A stretch of DNA of 64,000 bases from Streptomyces sp. A3M-1-3 (GTDB lineage: Bacteria; Actinomycetota; Actinomycetes; Streptomycetales; Streptomycetaceae). Of the stretch, positions 9,265-17,590 are shown in pieces. How positions within the stretch are numbered: the first letter of the stretch is position 1; the number at the start of each line of letters is the position of its first letter. The notes beneath the pieces were generated by a model. It was not told the DNA's origin, ran no database searches, and was given only the letters and a program-made list of their open reading frames with translations. Made by a program: the position numbers and the translations under genes. The stretch spans positions 243,121 through 307,120 of the forward strand of contig NZ_JANAVP010000006.1 in NCBI RefSeq assembly GCF_024213665.1, written 5' to 3'.

Positions 9265-9269
9265 TTAAA
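9194..9269 (+). repeat. Pair of 19-bp direct repeats
   Basis: ATCACACGATCACGTTAAC at 9194 and a copy with changes at four positions near its 3' half at 9251 are 57 bp apart. The spacing and AT-rich core could fit regulator-binding half sites; nothing else supports a role. Confidence 0.45.
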
Positions 9270-9426
9270 CCGCCCTCGTGCACGCTCCCCGGCAAGCAGC
9301 TGACGACCCCTCTTCGAGCTCCGCCCAGACCTCGACAGCCTCGTAGTAGTCCGCCGCATCGACGGTCGCACGGCGGATCGCGGAGACCGTGCCGACCAGG
9401 GTAGGCGGCAGCTGCACCTCCGTCAT
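9265..9426 (-). CDS. Possible 53-residue protein after the M1 peptidase
   Basis: A minus-strand frame beginning MTEVQLPPTLVGTVSAIRRA and containing DYYEAVEVWAELEEG has codon use like its neighbours and follows the peptidase stop by 13 bp. No ribosome-binding site is obvious and I do not recognise it. It could be a short operon member, the remnant of a longer gene, or chance. Confidence 0.3.
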   Translation of the reverse strand: MTEVQLPPTLVGTVSAIRRATVDAADYYEAVEVWAELEEGSSAACRGACTRAV

Positions 9427-9439
9427 CGGCGGGCCCGCG

Positions 9440-10960
9440 CTACGCGGAGCTTCTCCCGGGCGCCGCGGAGCCGCCGTTCCGGGGCGGGTACCCGGGCCGG
9501 GCCGGTACTCGCGGCACCTCGGGGAGCGAGGGGCGAGCAGGGGCTGCGGGAGAGGGGAGCGGTGGGAGAGCCGTCTCGTGCAGCCAAGCCGAGAACAGGT
9601 CGTCCAGCGGCTCCGCCGCGTAGCGGGCGACGTGGGTGGTGAAGGCGGTGGTGGTGACGACACCGTGGCGGTGCACGGTGGCCCAGTCGCGCAGCATGCG
9701 GAAGAAGGCGACATCACCCAGGGCACAGCGGATCGCGTGCACCGCAAGACCGCCGCGCTCGTACAGGCGGTCGTCGAACATCAGCTTCCGGCCCGGGTCG
9801 GCCAGGCGGAGATCCTGCGGCATCGAGGCCAGCAGCCGGTGTGCGGTGGCGGCCGGCTCGTGCGCCTTGCGGCCGCCCGTATGCTCCGACCAGAGCCACT
9901 CGGCGTACTTCGCGAGCCCCTCGTTCAGCCAGATGTGACGCCAGTCGGCGATGCTCACACTGTTGCCGAACCACTGGTGCGCCAGCTCGTGGGCGACGAG
10001 GCGCTCCGAACCGCGCGCGCCGTCCACATGGTTGGCACCGAACAGGGAGAGGCCCTGGGCTTCCACCGGGACGTCCAGTTCCTCGTCGGCGACCACCACC
10101 GCGTACTCGCCGAACGGATACGGGCCGAACAGCTCCTCGAACAGCTGCATCATCGCGGGCTGCCGGGCGAAGTCGCGGGAGAACTGCGACAGCAGGTGCG
10201 CCGGAAGGTGGGCGGCCTGCGGAACACCCCCGAGCCCCGGGTCACCGAGCAGCACGGTCTGATACATCCCGATGGACAGGCCGACCAGGTAGCTGGGGGT
10301 CGGCGCGGACTGCTCGTACACCCAGGTAGTGGTGCTTGCCTTTGTGGTCCGGGTGAGCAGCCGCCCGCCGGCCACCACCGTGTACGCGGACGGCGTGGTG
10401 ATCGAAATCTGGTACGAGGCCTTGTCGGCGGGCCGGTCGTTGCACGGGTACCAGGACGGCGCACCAACCGGCTGGCTGGCCACCAGCGCGCCGTCGGTCA
10501 GTTCCTCCCAGCCGAGGCCGCCCCACGGGCTGCGTACCGGCTTGGGGTTGCCCGCCCAGTGCACCTCCACGGTGAAGGCGGCCCCGGCGGGGAGCGGCTT
10601 GGCCGGCCGGATACGCAGCTTGCCGCCCCGGTGGGTGTAGTGCGGCAACCGGCCGTTGACCAGGACCCGGCCTATCTTGAATTCGGCCAGGTTGAGCAGG
10701 AATTCCGTGAGCGGCGCACGACCGGCGATCGCGCTGAGCCGGGCCGTCCCGGCCAGCCGGTTGGGGCCGGGACGGTAGTCCAGCGTGAGTTCATACCGAT
10801 GCACGCGGTAACGGGGATCGCCGTTGGCCGGAAAGTACGGGTCCGATGCCGGTGTCTGCTGGCCGCTCACTGTTGTGTCCGCTCCCTGCGCTGTGCTCGA
10901 ACGACGTGCTCGTGTGCCGCCCCCGACGGCCGCACGGACTGCCCCTCCTAGGAGCGCCAC
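9440..10960 (-). CDS. M1-family zinc metallopeptidase (aminopeptidase-like)
   Basis: Gluzincin peptidase with the full M1 signature: HELAHQWFG at about residues 325-333 and the downstream glutamate in NEGLAKYAEWLW about 20 residues later. The exopeptidase motif usually written GAMEN is replaced by EAQGLSLFG, so substrate handling may differ. At 506 residues it lacks the long C-terminal helical domain of PepN, as do shorter actinobacterial M1 enzymes. No clear signal peptide. Its GTG start overlaps the stop of the synthetase gene by 13 bp, so the two are translationally coupled. Producers of epsilon-poly-lysine are known to have a zinc aminopeptidase that degrades the polymer; a polymer-trimming or self-protection role here is inference from the coupling. 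Confidence 0.85.
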   Translation of the reverse strand: MALLGGAVRAAVGGGTRARRSSTAQGADTTVSGQQTPASDPYFPANGDPRYRVHRYELTLDYRPGPNRLAGTARLSAIAGRAPLTEFLLNLAEFKIGRVLVNGRLPHYTHRGGKLRIRPAKPLPAGAAFTVEVHWAGNPKPVRSPWGGLGWEELTDGALVASQPVGAPSWYPCNDRPADKASYQISITTPSAYTVVAGGRLLTRTTKASTTTWVYEQSAPTPSYLVGLSIGMYQTVLLGDPGLGGVPQAAHLPAHLLSQFSRDFARQPAMMQLFEELFGPYPFGEYAVVVADEELDVPVEAQGLSLFGANHVDGARGSERLVAHELAHQWFGNSVSIADWRHIWLNEGLAKYAEWLWSEHTGGRKAHEPAATAHRLLASMPQDLRLADPGRKLMFDDRLYERGGLAVHAIRCALGDVAFFRMLRDWATVHRHGVVTTTAFTTHVARYAAEPLDDLFSAWLHETALPPLPSPAAPARPSLPEVPRVPARPGYPPRNGGSAAPGRSSA

Positions 10961-13900
10961 GCCTCGATCGGGTTACCCAGCCAGCGGGAGTCGGCGGGGA
11001 CGGATTCCCCAGCCATCACGAGGGAGGCGGGACCCAGCGTGCTGCGGGCCCCGACAGTACTCCCGGGCAGGACGATCCCGCCCGGACCCAAAGTGGCGCC
11101 CTCACGGAGGACCACAGTATCCGTCCTCAAGATCCGGTCGTGGAAGAGGTGGGTCTGCAGCACACAGCCACGGTTCACGCTGACGGCATCGCCGAGCGAA
11201 ACAAGATCCATCTCCGGCAGCCAGTAGCTTTCGCACCAGACGCCCCGGCCGATCCGGGCTCCGAGGCCGCGCAGCCACAGCGTCAGCAGCGGCGTACCGG
11301 GCACCGACCCGGCCAGCCACGGCACAGCCAGTACCTCGATGAAGGTGTCGGCCAGCTCATTGCGCCACACGAAGCCGCTCCACAGCGGGTGCTCCCCCGC
11401 CCGGTGACGTCCCACCAGCAGCCACTTCGCCACCACCGCGAGGGCACACGCGGCCACACCCGCGGCGAACAGCTTCACTCCGGACAGCAGTGCCGCTCCC
11501 CAGATCCCCATCCCCATCCCCATCCCCATCCCCGGACTGCTTGCCGCGCTCAGCGCACTGAGCGCCGCCACGGTCAACACGGCCAGCGCAGCCGAGCAGA
11601 ACACCGGTGCAAGTCGGCACAGCTCCACCAGGCCGCGCGCCCACAGCAGCCGCGCCGGCGGGTCGTACGTCCGGCTCTGGTCGGCGTGCGCGGCGGATCG
11701 CGGCAGCCGAACCGGCGGCAGGCCCAGATACGAGCTGCCCTTCTTGGCCTTCTTCGGAGTCGCGGACAGGACCCCCACCAGCCCGCCTTCCGGCACGCTG
11801 CGGCCCGGCGCGGTCATTCCCGAGTTGCCGAGGAAGGCCCTGCGGCCGATCTCGGAGTGTCCGATCCGCACCCAGCCGCCACCCAGTTCATAGGGCGCGG
11901 TCAGGGTGTCGTCGGCGAGGAACGCGCCCTCGCCCACGGTGGTGAGACTGGGCAGCGCCAGCACGGTGGACACCTCCGCACCCCGGCCGATCTTCATGCC
12001 GAGCAGCCGCAGCCACACCGGCGTGATCAGCCCGGCGTACAGGGGGAACAGCGTCTCCCGGGACCGGTCCATCAGCTGTATGACCGTCCACGTCTGCCAT
12101 CCGACGCGGCTGTGCGTCGGATGGACGCCCGTGCGCAGCCCCAGGCTGAGCAGGCGTACCGCGACCAGCAGCAGCAGCGCGTACGCGAACCCGTAGGCCA
12201 GCGCCCCGGGGACCACCGCGACCAGGCCTCCCCGCAGGGCTTCGCCGAGCGCGGCGTCGGGCGCGACAAACCGGCTCGCCACAAGGAGAGCGGGCAGGGC
12301 GGCGAGCCAGGGCAGGGCCGTCAGGCCGAAACCGGTCGCCCCGTACATGGCACGCCAGTGGACCGGGCGCGGCGGGCGCTGTTTGGGCCAGTCGCGCTTG
12401 GCCTTGCCGAGTTTGCCGGCGGGCGCTCCGGCCCACCGCTGTCCGGTGGGGATCTGCCCGACCACGGCGGAGCCGGGGGCCACCTCGGCCCGCTTGCCCA
12501 CGCGCGCACCGGGGAAGAGCATGCTGCGGGTGCCGACCACCGCGCCGGCACCGACCTTGACCGGGCCGACCTCGAGCCGGTCCCCGTCCAGCCAGTGTCC
12601 GGACAGGTCCACCTCGGACTCGACGGCGCAACCCCGGCCGAGCTTGAGCATGCCGGTCACCGGCGGCAGTGAGTGCAGGTCCACCTCAGGACCGACCTTG
12701 GCACCGAGTGCCCGCGCGTAGCGTTCCAGCCAGGAACCGGTGAGTGAGGTCGCGCCGCTGTACTCGGCCAGGCGCTCGGCCGTCCACAACCGCAGGTGTA
12801 CGTTCCCGCCGCGCGGGTAGCTGCCGGCCTTCACCCCGCGCAGCAGCAGGCGCGCGCCGCCGGCGGCGATCGCCAGCCGCCCCGGCGGGCTGAAGAACAG
12901 GGCCGCGCCGGCGGCGACCAGCCACCATGAGGCGGTCGGCGCCCAGGGATAGGGACCGAACCAGTGCAGCACATTCCCGAGTGCCGCCAGCGCCACGGTC
13001 CAGCGCAGGCCGATCAGGGTGAACAGGGGGATCAGCAGGAGCAGTTGCGTCACCTTGGCCCGCAGCGGAACCGGCGCGACGGTACGGGTCGCGCCGTCGT
13101 CCTGTACGGACTTCTCCAGGCGCCGCGCCAGCTTGCGCAGAGTGGGCTGCTGATAGATGTCGAGTACGGCGGCGCTCGGGTAGCGGGTACGCAGCCGGGT
13201 GGTGAGCTGGGCGGCGGCGAGGCTGCTGCCGCCGATCGCGAAGAAGTCGTCCGCGGCGCCGGTGACGGCCACACCGAGGGTCTCGCTCCACTGCTCGGCG
13301 AGCCAGGCCTCGGTCCCGTACAGCTGCTCGGCCGGGCCGGTGGTCTCCAGTTCGGGCTGGGGGCACCTCCCAGCGGTAGCTGGGGGAGGCCAGGGCAGCG
13401 CGTCCCGGTCCACCTTGCCGGAGGTACGGGTCGGCAGATCGTCGACCGGCGCGAGCAGCGGCACCAGGGCGGCGGGCAGCTCGGCGCGCAGCCGCATCAC
13501 GGCCGCCGCGTGGTCCCAGCCCTCCTGGGTCACCAGATAGCCGACGAGCAGCTGGTTGCCGCTGCGCGCCGTGCGTACGGCGGCGGCCGCGCCCGCCACG
13601 CCGGGCAGGGCCTGCAGCGCGGCGTCCACCTCACCCAACTCGATCCGGCGGCCGCCGAGCTTGATCTGCTCGTCACCGCGGCCGAGGAAGATCAGCCCCT
13701 CGGGTTCCGCGCGGACGAGGTCTCCGCTGCGGTAGGCGCGCTGCCACCCGAGCGATTCCAGCGGGGCGTACTTATCGGCGTCCTTTTCGGGGTCGAGGTA
13801 GCGGGCCAGGCCCACGCCGCCGATCACCAGTTCACCGCTGCCGCCCATGGGCACCGGCTCCCCGGCCTCGTCGACCACGGCCAGCTCCCAGCCGCTGAGC

Positions 13901-14901
13901 GGCAGGCCGATCCTGATCGGTTCGGCCCCGGTGAGGAGCGACGCACAGGCCACCACGGTGGCTTCGGTGGGGCCGTAGGTGTTCCACACCTCGCGGCCTT
14001 CGGTGACCAGCCGCTGGACCAGCTCGGGCGGGCAGGCCTCACCCCCGAAGATCAGCAGCCGGACCTCGTCGAGCGTCTCGGGCTCCCACAGCGCGGCCAG
14101 GGTCGGCACGGTGGACACCACGGTGATCTCCTGTTCCACCAGCCACGGGCCGAGGTCGGCGCCGCTGCGCACCTGGGAGCGAGGTACGGGCACCAGAGCG
14201 GCGCCGTACCGCCAGGCGAGCCACATCTCCTCGCAGGAGGCGTCGAAGGCGACGGACAGTCCGGCCATGACCCGGTCTCCGGGGCCGATCGGCTCCTCGG
14301 CGAGGAAGAGCGCGGCCTCGGCGTCCACGAAGGCGGCGGCGCTGCGATGGCTCACGGCGACGCCCTTGGGCTTGCCGGTGGAACCGGAGGTGAAGATGAC
14401 CCAGGCGTCGTGGTCGGGGCCGGGCCGCGCCGCGGGAGCGCCGGCGCCCGCGGCGCCGGTGACGGCGATGCTCCGTCCGGCGCCGAGCACCGCCCGCACC
14501 CCGGCCTCTGCGAAGACCAACTCGGCCCGCTCGTCCGGGTCCTCGGCATCCACCGGCACATAGGCGGCACCGGCGGCGAGCACGGCGAGGACGGCCACGT
14601 ACAGATCATTGGTGCCGGACGGGACGCGAACACCCACCCGGTCGCCCAGCCCCACCCCGGCGGCGGCGAGTCGGCGCCGCAGGCCGGCGACCTCGACAGC
14701 CAGCGCACGGTAGGTGAGCCGGCCGGTCCCGTCATCCAGGGCGAGCTCGTCGGGGTACTCCCGGACGGAGGCCTCGAAGATGTCGACGAGCGTGCGCGGC
14801 GGAGCGGCGGGCCCGGCGGAGAAGCGGGCCGCCTTGCCGAACTCCTGGAGCGTTTCGTCCTCGAGCAGGCTGAACTCACTGCTCTCTGGCGTGGCTACCA
14901 T
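10948..14901 (-). CDS. Pls/PosA-family single-module membrane peptide synthetase
   Basis: Multidomain membrane enzyme of 1317 residues, very close to epsilon-poly-L-lysine synthetase Pls (about 1319). Order: adenylation domain (about 20-540) with VIFTSGSTGKPKG near 174, NTYGPTEATVVAC, and YRSGDL with GRGDEQIKLGGRRIELGEVD; thiolation domain with phosphopantetheine serine in FFAIGGSS near 557; then three hydrophobic regions alternating with three soluble segments rich in hexapeptide-like turns, for example VGTRSMLFPGARVGKRAEVA near 800. Pls joins one amino acid repeatedly through side-chain amide bonds. The monomer here (lysine, diaminobutyrate, other) is not decided by what I can read. Start ATG 14901 has GAGGAC upstream; the frame runs 104 codons further. 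An in-frame palindromic repeat lies in the linker before the thiolation domain. Confidence 0.85.
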   Translation of the reverse strand: MVATPESSEFSLLEDETLQEFGKAARFSAGPAAPPRTLVDIFEASVREYPDELALDDGTGRLTYRALAVEVAGLRRRLAAAGVGLGDRVGVRVPSGTNDLYVAVLAVLAAGAAYVPVDAEDPDERAELVFAEAGVRAVLGAGRSIAVTGAAGAGAPAARPGPDHDAWVIFTSGSTGKPKGVAVSHRSAAAFVDAEAALFLAEEPIGPGDRVMAGLSVAFDASCEEMWLAWRYGAALVPVPRSQVRSGADLGPWLVEQEITVVSTVPTLAALWEPETLDEVRLLIFGGEACPPELVQRLVTEGREVWNTYGPTEATVVACASLLTGAEPIRIGLPLSGWELAVVDEAGEPVPMGGSGELVIGGVGLARYLDPEKDADKYAPLESLGWQRAYRSGDLVRAEPEGLIFLGRGDEQIKLGGRRIELGEVDAALQALPGVAGAAAAVRTARSGNQLLVGYLVTQEGWDHAAAVMRLRAELPAALVPLLAPVDDLPTRTSGKVDRDALPWPPPATAGRCPQPELETTGPAEQLYGTEAWLAEQWSETLGVAVTGAADDFFAIGGSSLAAAQLTTRLRTRYPSAAVLDIYQQPTLRKLARRLEKSVQDDGATRTVAPVPLRAKVTQLLLLIPLFTLIGLRWTVALAALGNVLHWFGPYPWAPTASWWLVAAGAALFFSPPGRLAIAAGGARLLLRGVKAGSYPRGGNVHLRLWTAERLAEYSGATSLTGSWLERYARALGAKVGPEVDLHSLPPVTGMLKLGRGCAVESEVDLSGHWLDGDRLEVGPVKVGAGAVVGTRSMLFPGARVGKRAEVAPGSAVVGQIPTGQRWAGAPAGKLGKAKRDWPKQRPPRPVHWRAMYGATGFGLTALPWLAALPALLVASRFVAPDAALGEALRGGLVAVVPGALAYGFAYALLLLVAVRLLSLGLRTGVHPTHSRVGWQTWTVIQLMDRSRETLFPLYAGLITPVWLRLLGMKIGRGAEVSTVLALPSLTTVGEGAFLADDTLTAPYELGGGWVRIGHSEIGRRAFLGNSGMTAPGRSVPEGGLVGVLSATPKKAKKGSSYLGLPPVRLPRSAAHADQSRTYDPPARLLWARGLVELCRLAPVFCSAALAVLTVAALSALSAASSPGMGMGMGMGIWGAALLSGVKLFAAGVAACALAVVAKWLLVGRHRAGEHPLWSGFVWRNELADTFIEVLAVPWLAGSVPGTPLLTLWLRGLGARIGRGVWCESYWLPEMDLVSLGDAVSVNRGCVLQTHLFHDRILRTDTVVLREGATLGPGGIVLPGSTVGARSTLGPASLVMAGESVPADSRWLGNPIEAWRS
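11505..11532 (-). repeat. 6-bp microsatellite coding for Gly-Met repeats
   Basis: CCCCAT is repeated about four times in phase, encoding alternating glycine and methionine at the start of a membrane segment of the synthetase. Unit-number change would keep the frame, so allele length could vary without loss of function. Confidence 0.8.
13356..13390 (-). repeat. Palindromic repeat element inside the synthetase gene
   Basis: GCTGGGGGCACCTCCCAGCG followed by GTAGCTGGGGGAGG forms short inverted repeats of a kind I recognise as dispersed in Streptomyces genomes. It reads in frame as a proline-rich linker insertion (PPPATAGRCPQP) between adenylation and thiolation domains. Confidence 0.55.
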
Positions 14902-15130
14902 CGGGTCCTCGCGTCTCGTTCCCGGAACATCCGGGCCGCTGGTGGTCCCGCAGGTACGCCTGGGGTTGTTCCGGTCCAGCGCCAAACAACCGGCAAATTG
15001 TAGTCCGACGTCAGCGTTTCCCCCGTCAGAACCTTGCGCCTGGCCGGGAAGAGACGCTAATGGCGGGCTCGGCGGAGCCGGCAACCTGGTGTTCAGCCCG
15101 ATGACGGCGACGGATCGATTTCGGGCCTCG

Positions 15131-15856
15131 CTAGGGGGCGCGCCAGCGCGGGGCCTCGTCGTCCGGGACTTCGGGACTGGCGAAGTGGAACGGGACCGAT
15201 AGGTGGGCGGCAAGGGCGCGGCCCGCGTCGGCGGCCACTACGGCGGACGGGTGGCGGTGGTCCTCCGCGCCGACGAGGAGGCGCACGGCGGCACCACGGT
15301 AGACCGTGGCCAAGTGGGCCTCGTCGCACGGGTCGTCGAGGATCGCCAGCAGCAGCACAAACCAGTCGTGGACGGCGTCCCCGTCCCAGACCGCCTCGAC
15401 CGCCACCACGCGGCCCGGGAAGCCGGCGGCGCGCGCCGCCAGTGAATCGAGGTCCACGGGGTCATCGGGAGTGCGAACCACCCGGTCACCGAGGGCCTCG
15501 TAGCGGTCGGAGACCACCCGCTGGGCGTCGTTCAGGTCCAGGCCCTCGGCCCGGCCGCCCTCCCAGACAACCTTGACTGCCGGTAGGAAGCGATCCTGCA
15601 GGACGTATCCGTCGACTTGGTTGTGGATTCCGGCCGGCAGGCCGTCCCACCTGGCAGTCATGGGGCTGGCTGTCCTTTCGGCTGACTGGTCGGAGTAGGA
15701 CCAGAACACGTCCACCTCGTCGGCGGAGACGACGACCGGGCCGAAGTCCATGGAGTGCTCGGTGAAGCCTGGGATCGTGCGGAGGCCGAAGTGGAAGCGC
15801 TCCTGGGCGGGGGTGTGAAAACGAGTGCGAGGGGGTGGCAGGTGGCCCGACGTCAT
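15131..15856 (-). CDS. Putative immunity protein, SADEVxVFWS family (copy 3)
   Basis: Unrecognised by name, but about residues 30-50 (MDFGPVVVSADEVDVFWSYS) match the C-terminal motif GLIAVSADEVGVFWSFNAG of the protein encoded right after the RNase A-like toxin. Both sit directly behind toxin or immunity genes, which is why I call it an immunity candidate. The start at 15856 gives an ATGA overlap with the upstream CdiI-like gene; a longer frame reaching 16357 is a shadow of that gene. The remainder, including VAVEAVWDGDAVHDWFVLLL, resembles nothing I can name. It may be a fusion of an immunity remnant with another small protein. Confidence 0.55.
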   Translation of the reverse strand: MTSGHLPPPRTRFHTPAQERFHFGLRTIPGFTEHSMDFGPVVVSADEVDVFWSYSDQSAERTASPMTARWDGLPAGIHNQVDGYVLQDRFLPAVKVVWEGGRAEGLDLNDAQRVVSDRYEALGDRVVRTPDDPVDLDSLAARAAGFPGRVVAVEAVWDGDAVHDWFVLLLAILDDPCDEAHLATVYRGAAVRLLVGAEDHRHPSAVVAADAGRALAAHLSVPFHFASPEVPDDEAPRWRAP

Positions 15857-16506
15857 GTGGCCAGGTCGGCAGCCACGGATGTCAGCCACGCGCCGTACGA
15901 GAACGGCTCCGGGGGGTCGACCTCCATGCCGAGTTCCGCCACCGCGAGGGCGTAGTCGGACTCGCCGAGCGGGAGGGCAAGCAGCTCGCGGAGTTCGCCC
16001 ACCAAACGAGCCATCAGCTGGGGGTCGGTGGTGGCGGCGTAGTCCTGGATCGCGGCGTTGTGGTCGGGGAACTCGTCGGTGATGTCCTGCGAGAACCAGC
16101 CGCCGAGCAGTTGCGCGGTCTCCGGGAAGCGGGCGTGCCATTCCCAGTGCGTCTGCGGCGTCGTCGGCGGGGGGACCTCGCCGTCTTCGACGCTCTGCTT
16201 GAGGTGATCCGCGAGGACCATCAGCCAGTCCTGGATCGCGGACTCGGGCAGGCCGACGTCCGGGATCGCGTAGTACTCGCCGAGGCGCAGCCGCAGCCGG
16301 CCCGGGGGCGGACGGCTGTACTCGCGCAACTGGCGCTCCGCCTCGGCGATGGCCCATGGGCGGGTGTGCCAGGTGTGGCGGAGGTAGGCGTCCAGAGCCG
16401 CACTGCGCCTCTCGGCGGTGTCGTCAGCCGGCCGGCCGAGGTAGGCGCGCATCACCTGATCCAGTTCGCCGTACCGGCGGTCGTGTTCGAGGGGCTTCAT
16501 GGACAC
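15853..16506 (-). CDS. CdiI_2-like contact-dependent inhibition immunity protein
   Basis: Acidic cytoplasmic protein of 217 residues. The segment PETAQLLGGWFSQDITDEFP at about 130-149 has the pattern (aromatic-x-QD followed by acidic residues) that I associate with the CdiI_2 family of immunity proteins. It lies 12 bp after an RNase A-like toxin tail and overlaps the next gene as ATGA, the expected place for the antidote of that tail. It should bind and block the matching toxin. The N-terminal half (YGELDQVMRAYLGRPADD) is not part of that motif and its role is unknown. Confidence 0.65.
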   Translation of the reverse strand: MSMKPLEHDRRYGELDQVMRAYLGRPADDTAERRSAALDAYLRHTWHTRPWAIAEAERQLREYSRPPPGRLRLRLGEYYAIPDVGLPESAIQDWLMVLADHLKQSVEDGEVPPPTTPQTHWEWHARFPETAQLLGGWFSQDITDEFPDHNAAIQDYAATTDPQLMARLVGELRELLALPLGESDYALAVAELGMEVDPPEPFSYGAWLTSVAADLAT

Positions 16507-16518
16507 GGTGGCGGGCCT

Positions 16519-16818
16519 CTACAGGTAGATCGGGACAGTGGTCTGAACGACGAAGCCATGCGGGACTGCGGGCTCGCGGCGTAGCACGACGCGGGCGGCC
16601 CGTACGTCGACAGGCTCGCGCCCGGCGAGCATCATCGCCTGCAGCAGCACGCGCCCGACGGGCTCCTCGCGGGACGGCCACGCGGCTTCGATGCTGAGAC
16701 GCGCGCGGGTGCCGTGGGCGAGCCAGCGGTGGATGACCTGCTCGTTGGCGGTCACGACCTGCTGGGTGGCCCACTGGGCGGTTTCCCGGTCGGGGTAGGT
16801 GGCGGATCTTGTGAGCAT
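16519..16818 (-). pseudogene. Orphan RNase A-like toxin C-terminal tail
   Basis: The 99-residue frame MLTRSATYPDRETAQWATQQ ... VVLRREPAVPHGFVVQTTVP has the layout of the second half of bacterial RNase A-like CdiA-CT toxins (aligned segment SATYPDRETAQ; late V-V-L-R and T-x-x-P strand). It lacks the first half of the domain, including the histidine segment GGHSLDKHVG seen in the complete toxin nearby, and has no delivery domain. It therefore looks like an orphan toxin module: a tail kept next to its immunity gene that can recombine onto the full-length toxin. It could still be translated from ATG 16818, but catalysis is doubtful. Confidence 0.65.
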
Positions 16819-16840
16819 GGGGCCATTCTCTCGCGGTCGG

Positions 16841-17007
16841 TCAGTAGTCGGCGAAGTTCCAGAAGAGGCCGACCTCGGAGTCGGAGACGATGACGAGCCC
16901 GGTGTCCTCTGAGTAGACGCTTAGTTGAACCCAGGCCTGTACGGGAATGCGTCCTCGTACAGGTGCCGCACGGCGGCGTCCCAGGCGGCCTGGGGGTCAG
17001 CCGGCAT
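16841..17007 (-). pseudogene. Decayed immunity gene copy (SADEV family)
   Basis: Two fragments of an immunity-like gene remain. A start ATG at 17007, overlapping the preceding gene by 11 bp, opens MPADPQAAWDAAVRHLYED, which parallels the beginning of the intact copy, and stops after GFN. A second fragment in the same strand ends VIVSDSEVGLFWNFADY and a stop at 16841-16843, matching the SADEVGVFWSF end of the intact gene. The middle is deleted. Confidence 0.7.
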
Positions 17008-17590
17008 TGAATGACCAGAAGACCCCGACCTCGTCCGCGGAGACGGCGATCAGGCCGAGTTCCTGGACGTGGTCGGTGAAGCGGGTGCCGCCTTCAAGGT
17101 CGCCCTGAAGGAAGTCCGGGTTTGTGGAGGTCCGGGCCAGGTCGGAGGTCGTCCAGAAACGGGCGTCGGCACCGAAGCGGAGGAGGAGGATGCGGGCGTC
17201 CTCCAGTAGTTCCTCCTTGTTCTGCCGCGACCGCAGGGGGGACGTCTCGAATGTCCACTCCTGGGTCAGCGACGCGAGGAGTGTGACGGCGCCGTGAGGC
17301 TCGATCGGGTGGACGCCCTCGTGGATGGCTCCGGCGGTGAGCTGCAGGAACGGGTACGAGGGGCGGATCGCCGCGCGGTTCTCCCTGTCGGATTCCCATT
17401 CCAGGCCGATCCAGCCCCGGGGGTCGGTGACCGTCCGATTCATGACGGCGAGGACGTCGTCGGCCCAGTCCTCGTGCTGCCGAGGACCTGTCATCGCGAA
17501 CGTGTAGACGTCGTCGAGCAATCGCAGCGCCGCGGCCTCCCACGCGCTGCCGTCGAGAAGAGTCATCGGGCTTCCAGGGCGATCGGTCAT
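16997..17590 (-). CDS. Putative immunity protein of the ESX RNase A-like toxin (copy 1)
   Basis: Protein of 197 residues whose start overlaps the toxin stop as ATGA, the classical position of a polymorphic-toxin immunity gene. It should act in the cytoplasm by neutralising the RNase. The C-terminal motif GLIAVSADEVGVFWSFNAG recurs in two further genes or remnants downstream, showing a family expanded in tandem. I do not recognise a named domain. Its function is inferred from coupling to the toxin and from the repeated downstream copies. Confidence 0.6.
   Translation of the reverse strand: MTDRPGSPMTLLDGSAWEAAALRLLDDVYTFAMTGPRQHEDWADDVLAVMNRTVTDPRGWIGLEWESDRENRAAIRPSYPFLQLTAGAIHEGVHPIEPHGAVTLLASLTQEWTFETSPLRSRQNKEELLEDARILLLRFGADARFWTTSDLARTSTNPDFLQGDLEGGTRFTDHVQELGLIAVSADEVGVFWSFNAG

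Noticed and set aside
11505..11532. Possible CRISPR-like short repeat array
   Set aside because: The units are 6-bp tandem repeats within a coding sequence with no spacers.
15857..16357. Long N-terminal extension of the third immunity-like gene
   Set aside because: The extra codons are an Arg/Pro-rich antiframe of the CdiI_2-like gene; the ATGA overlap at 15856 is the better start.
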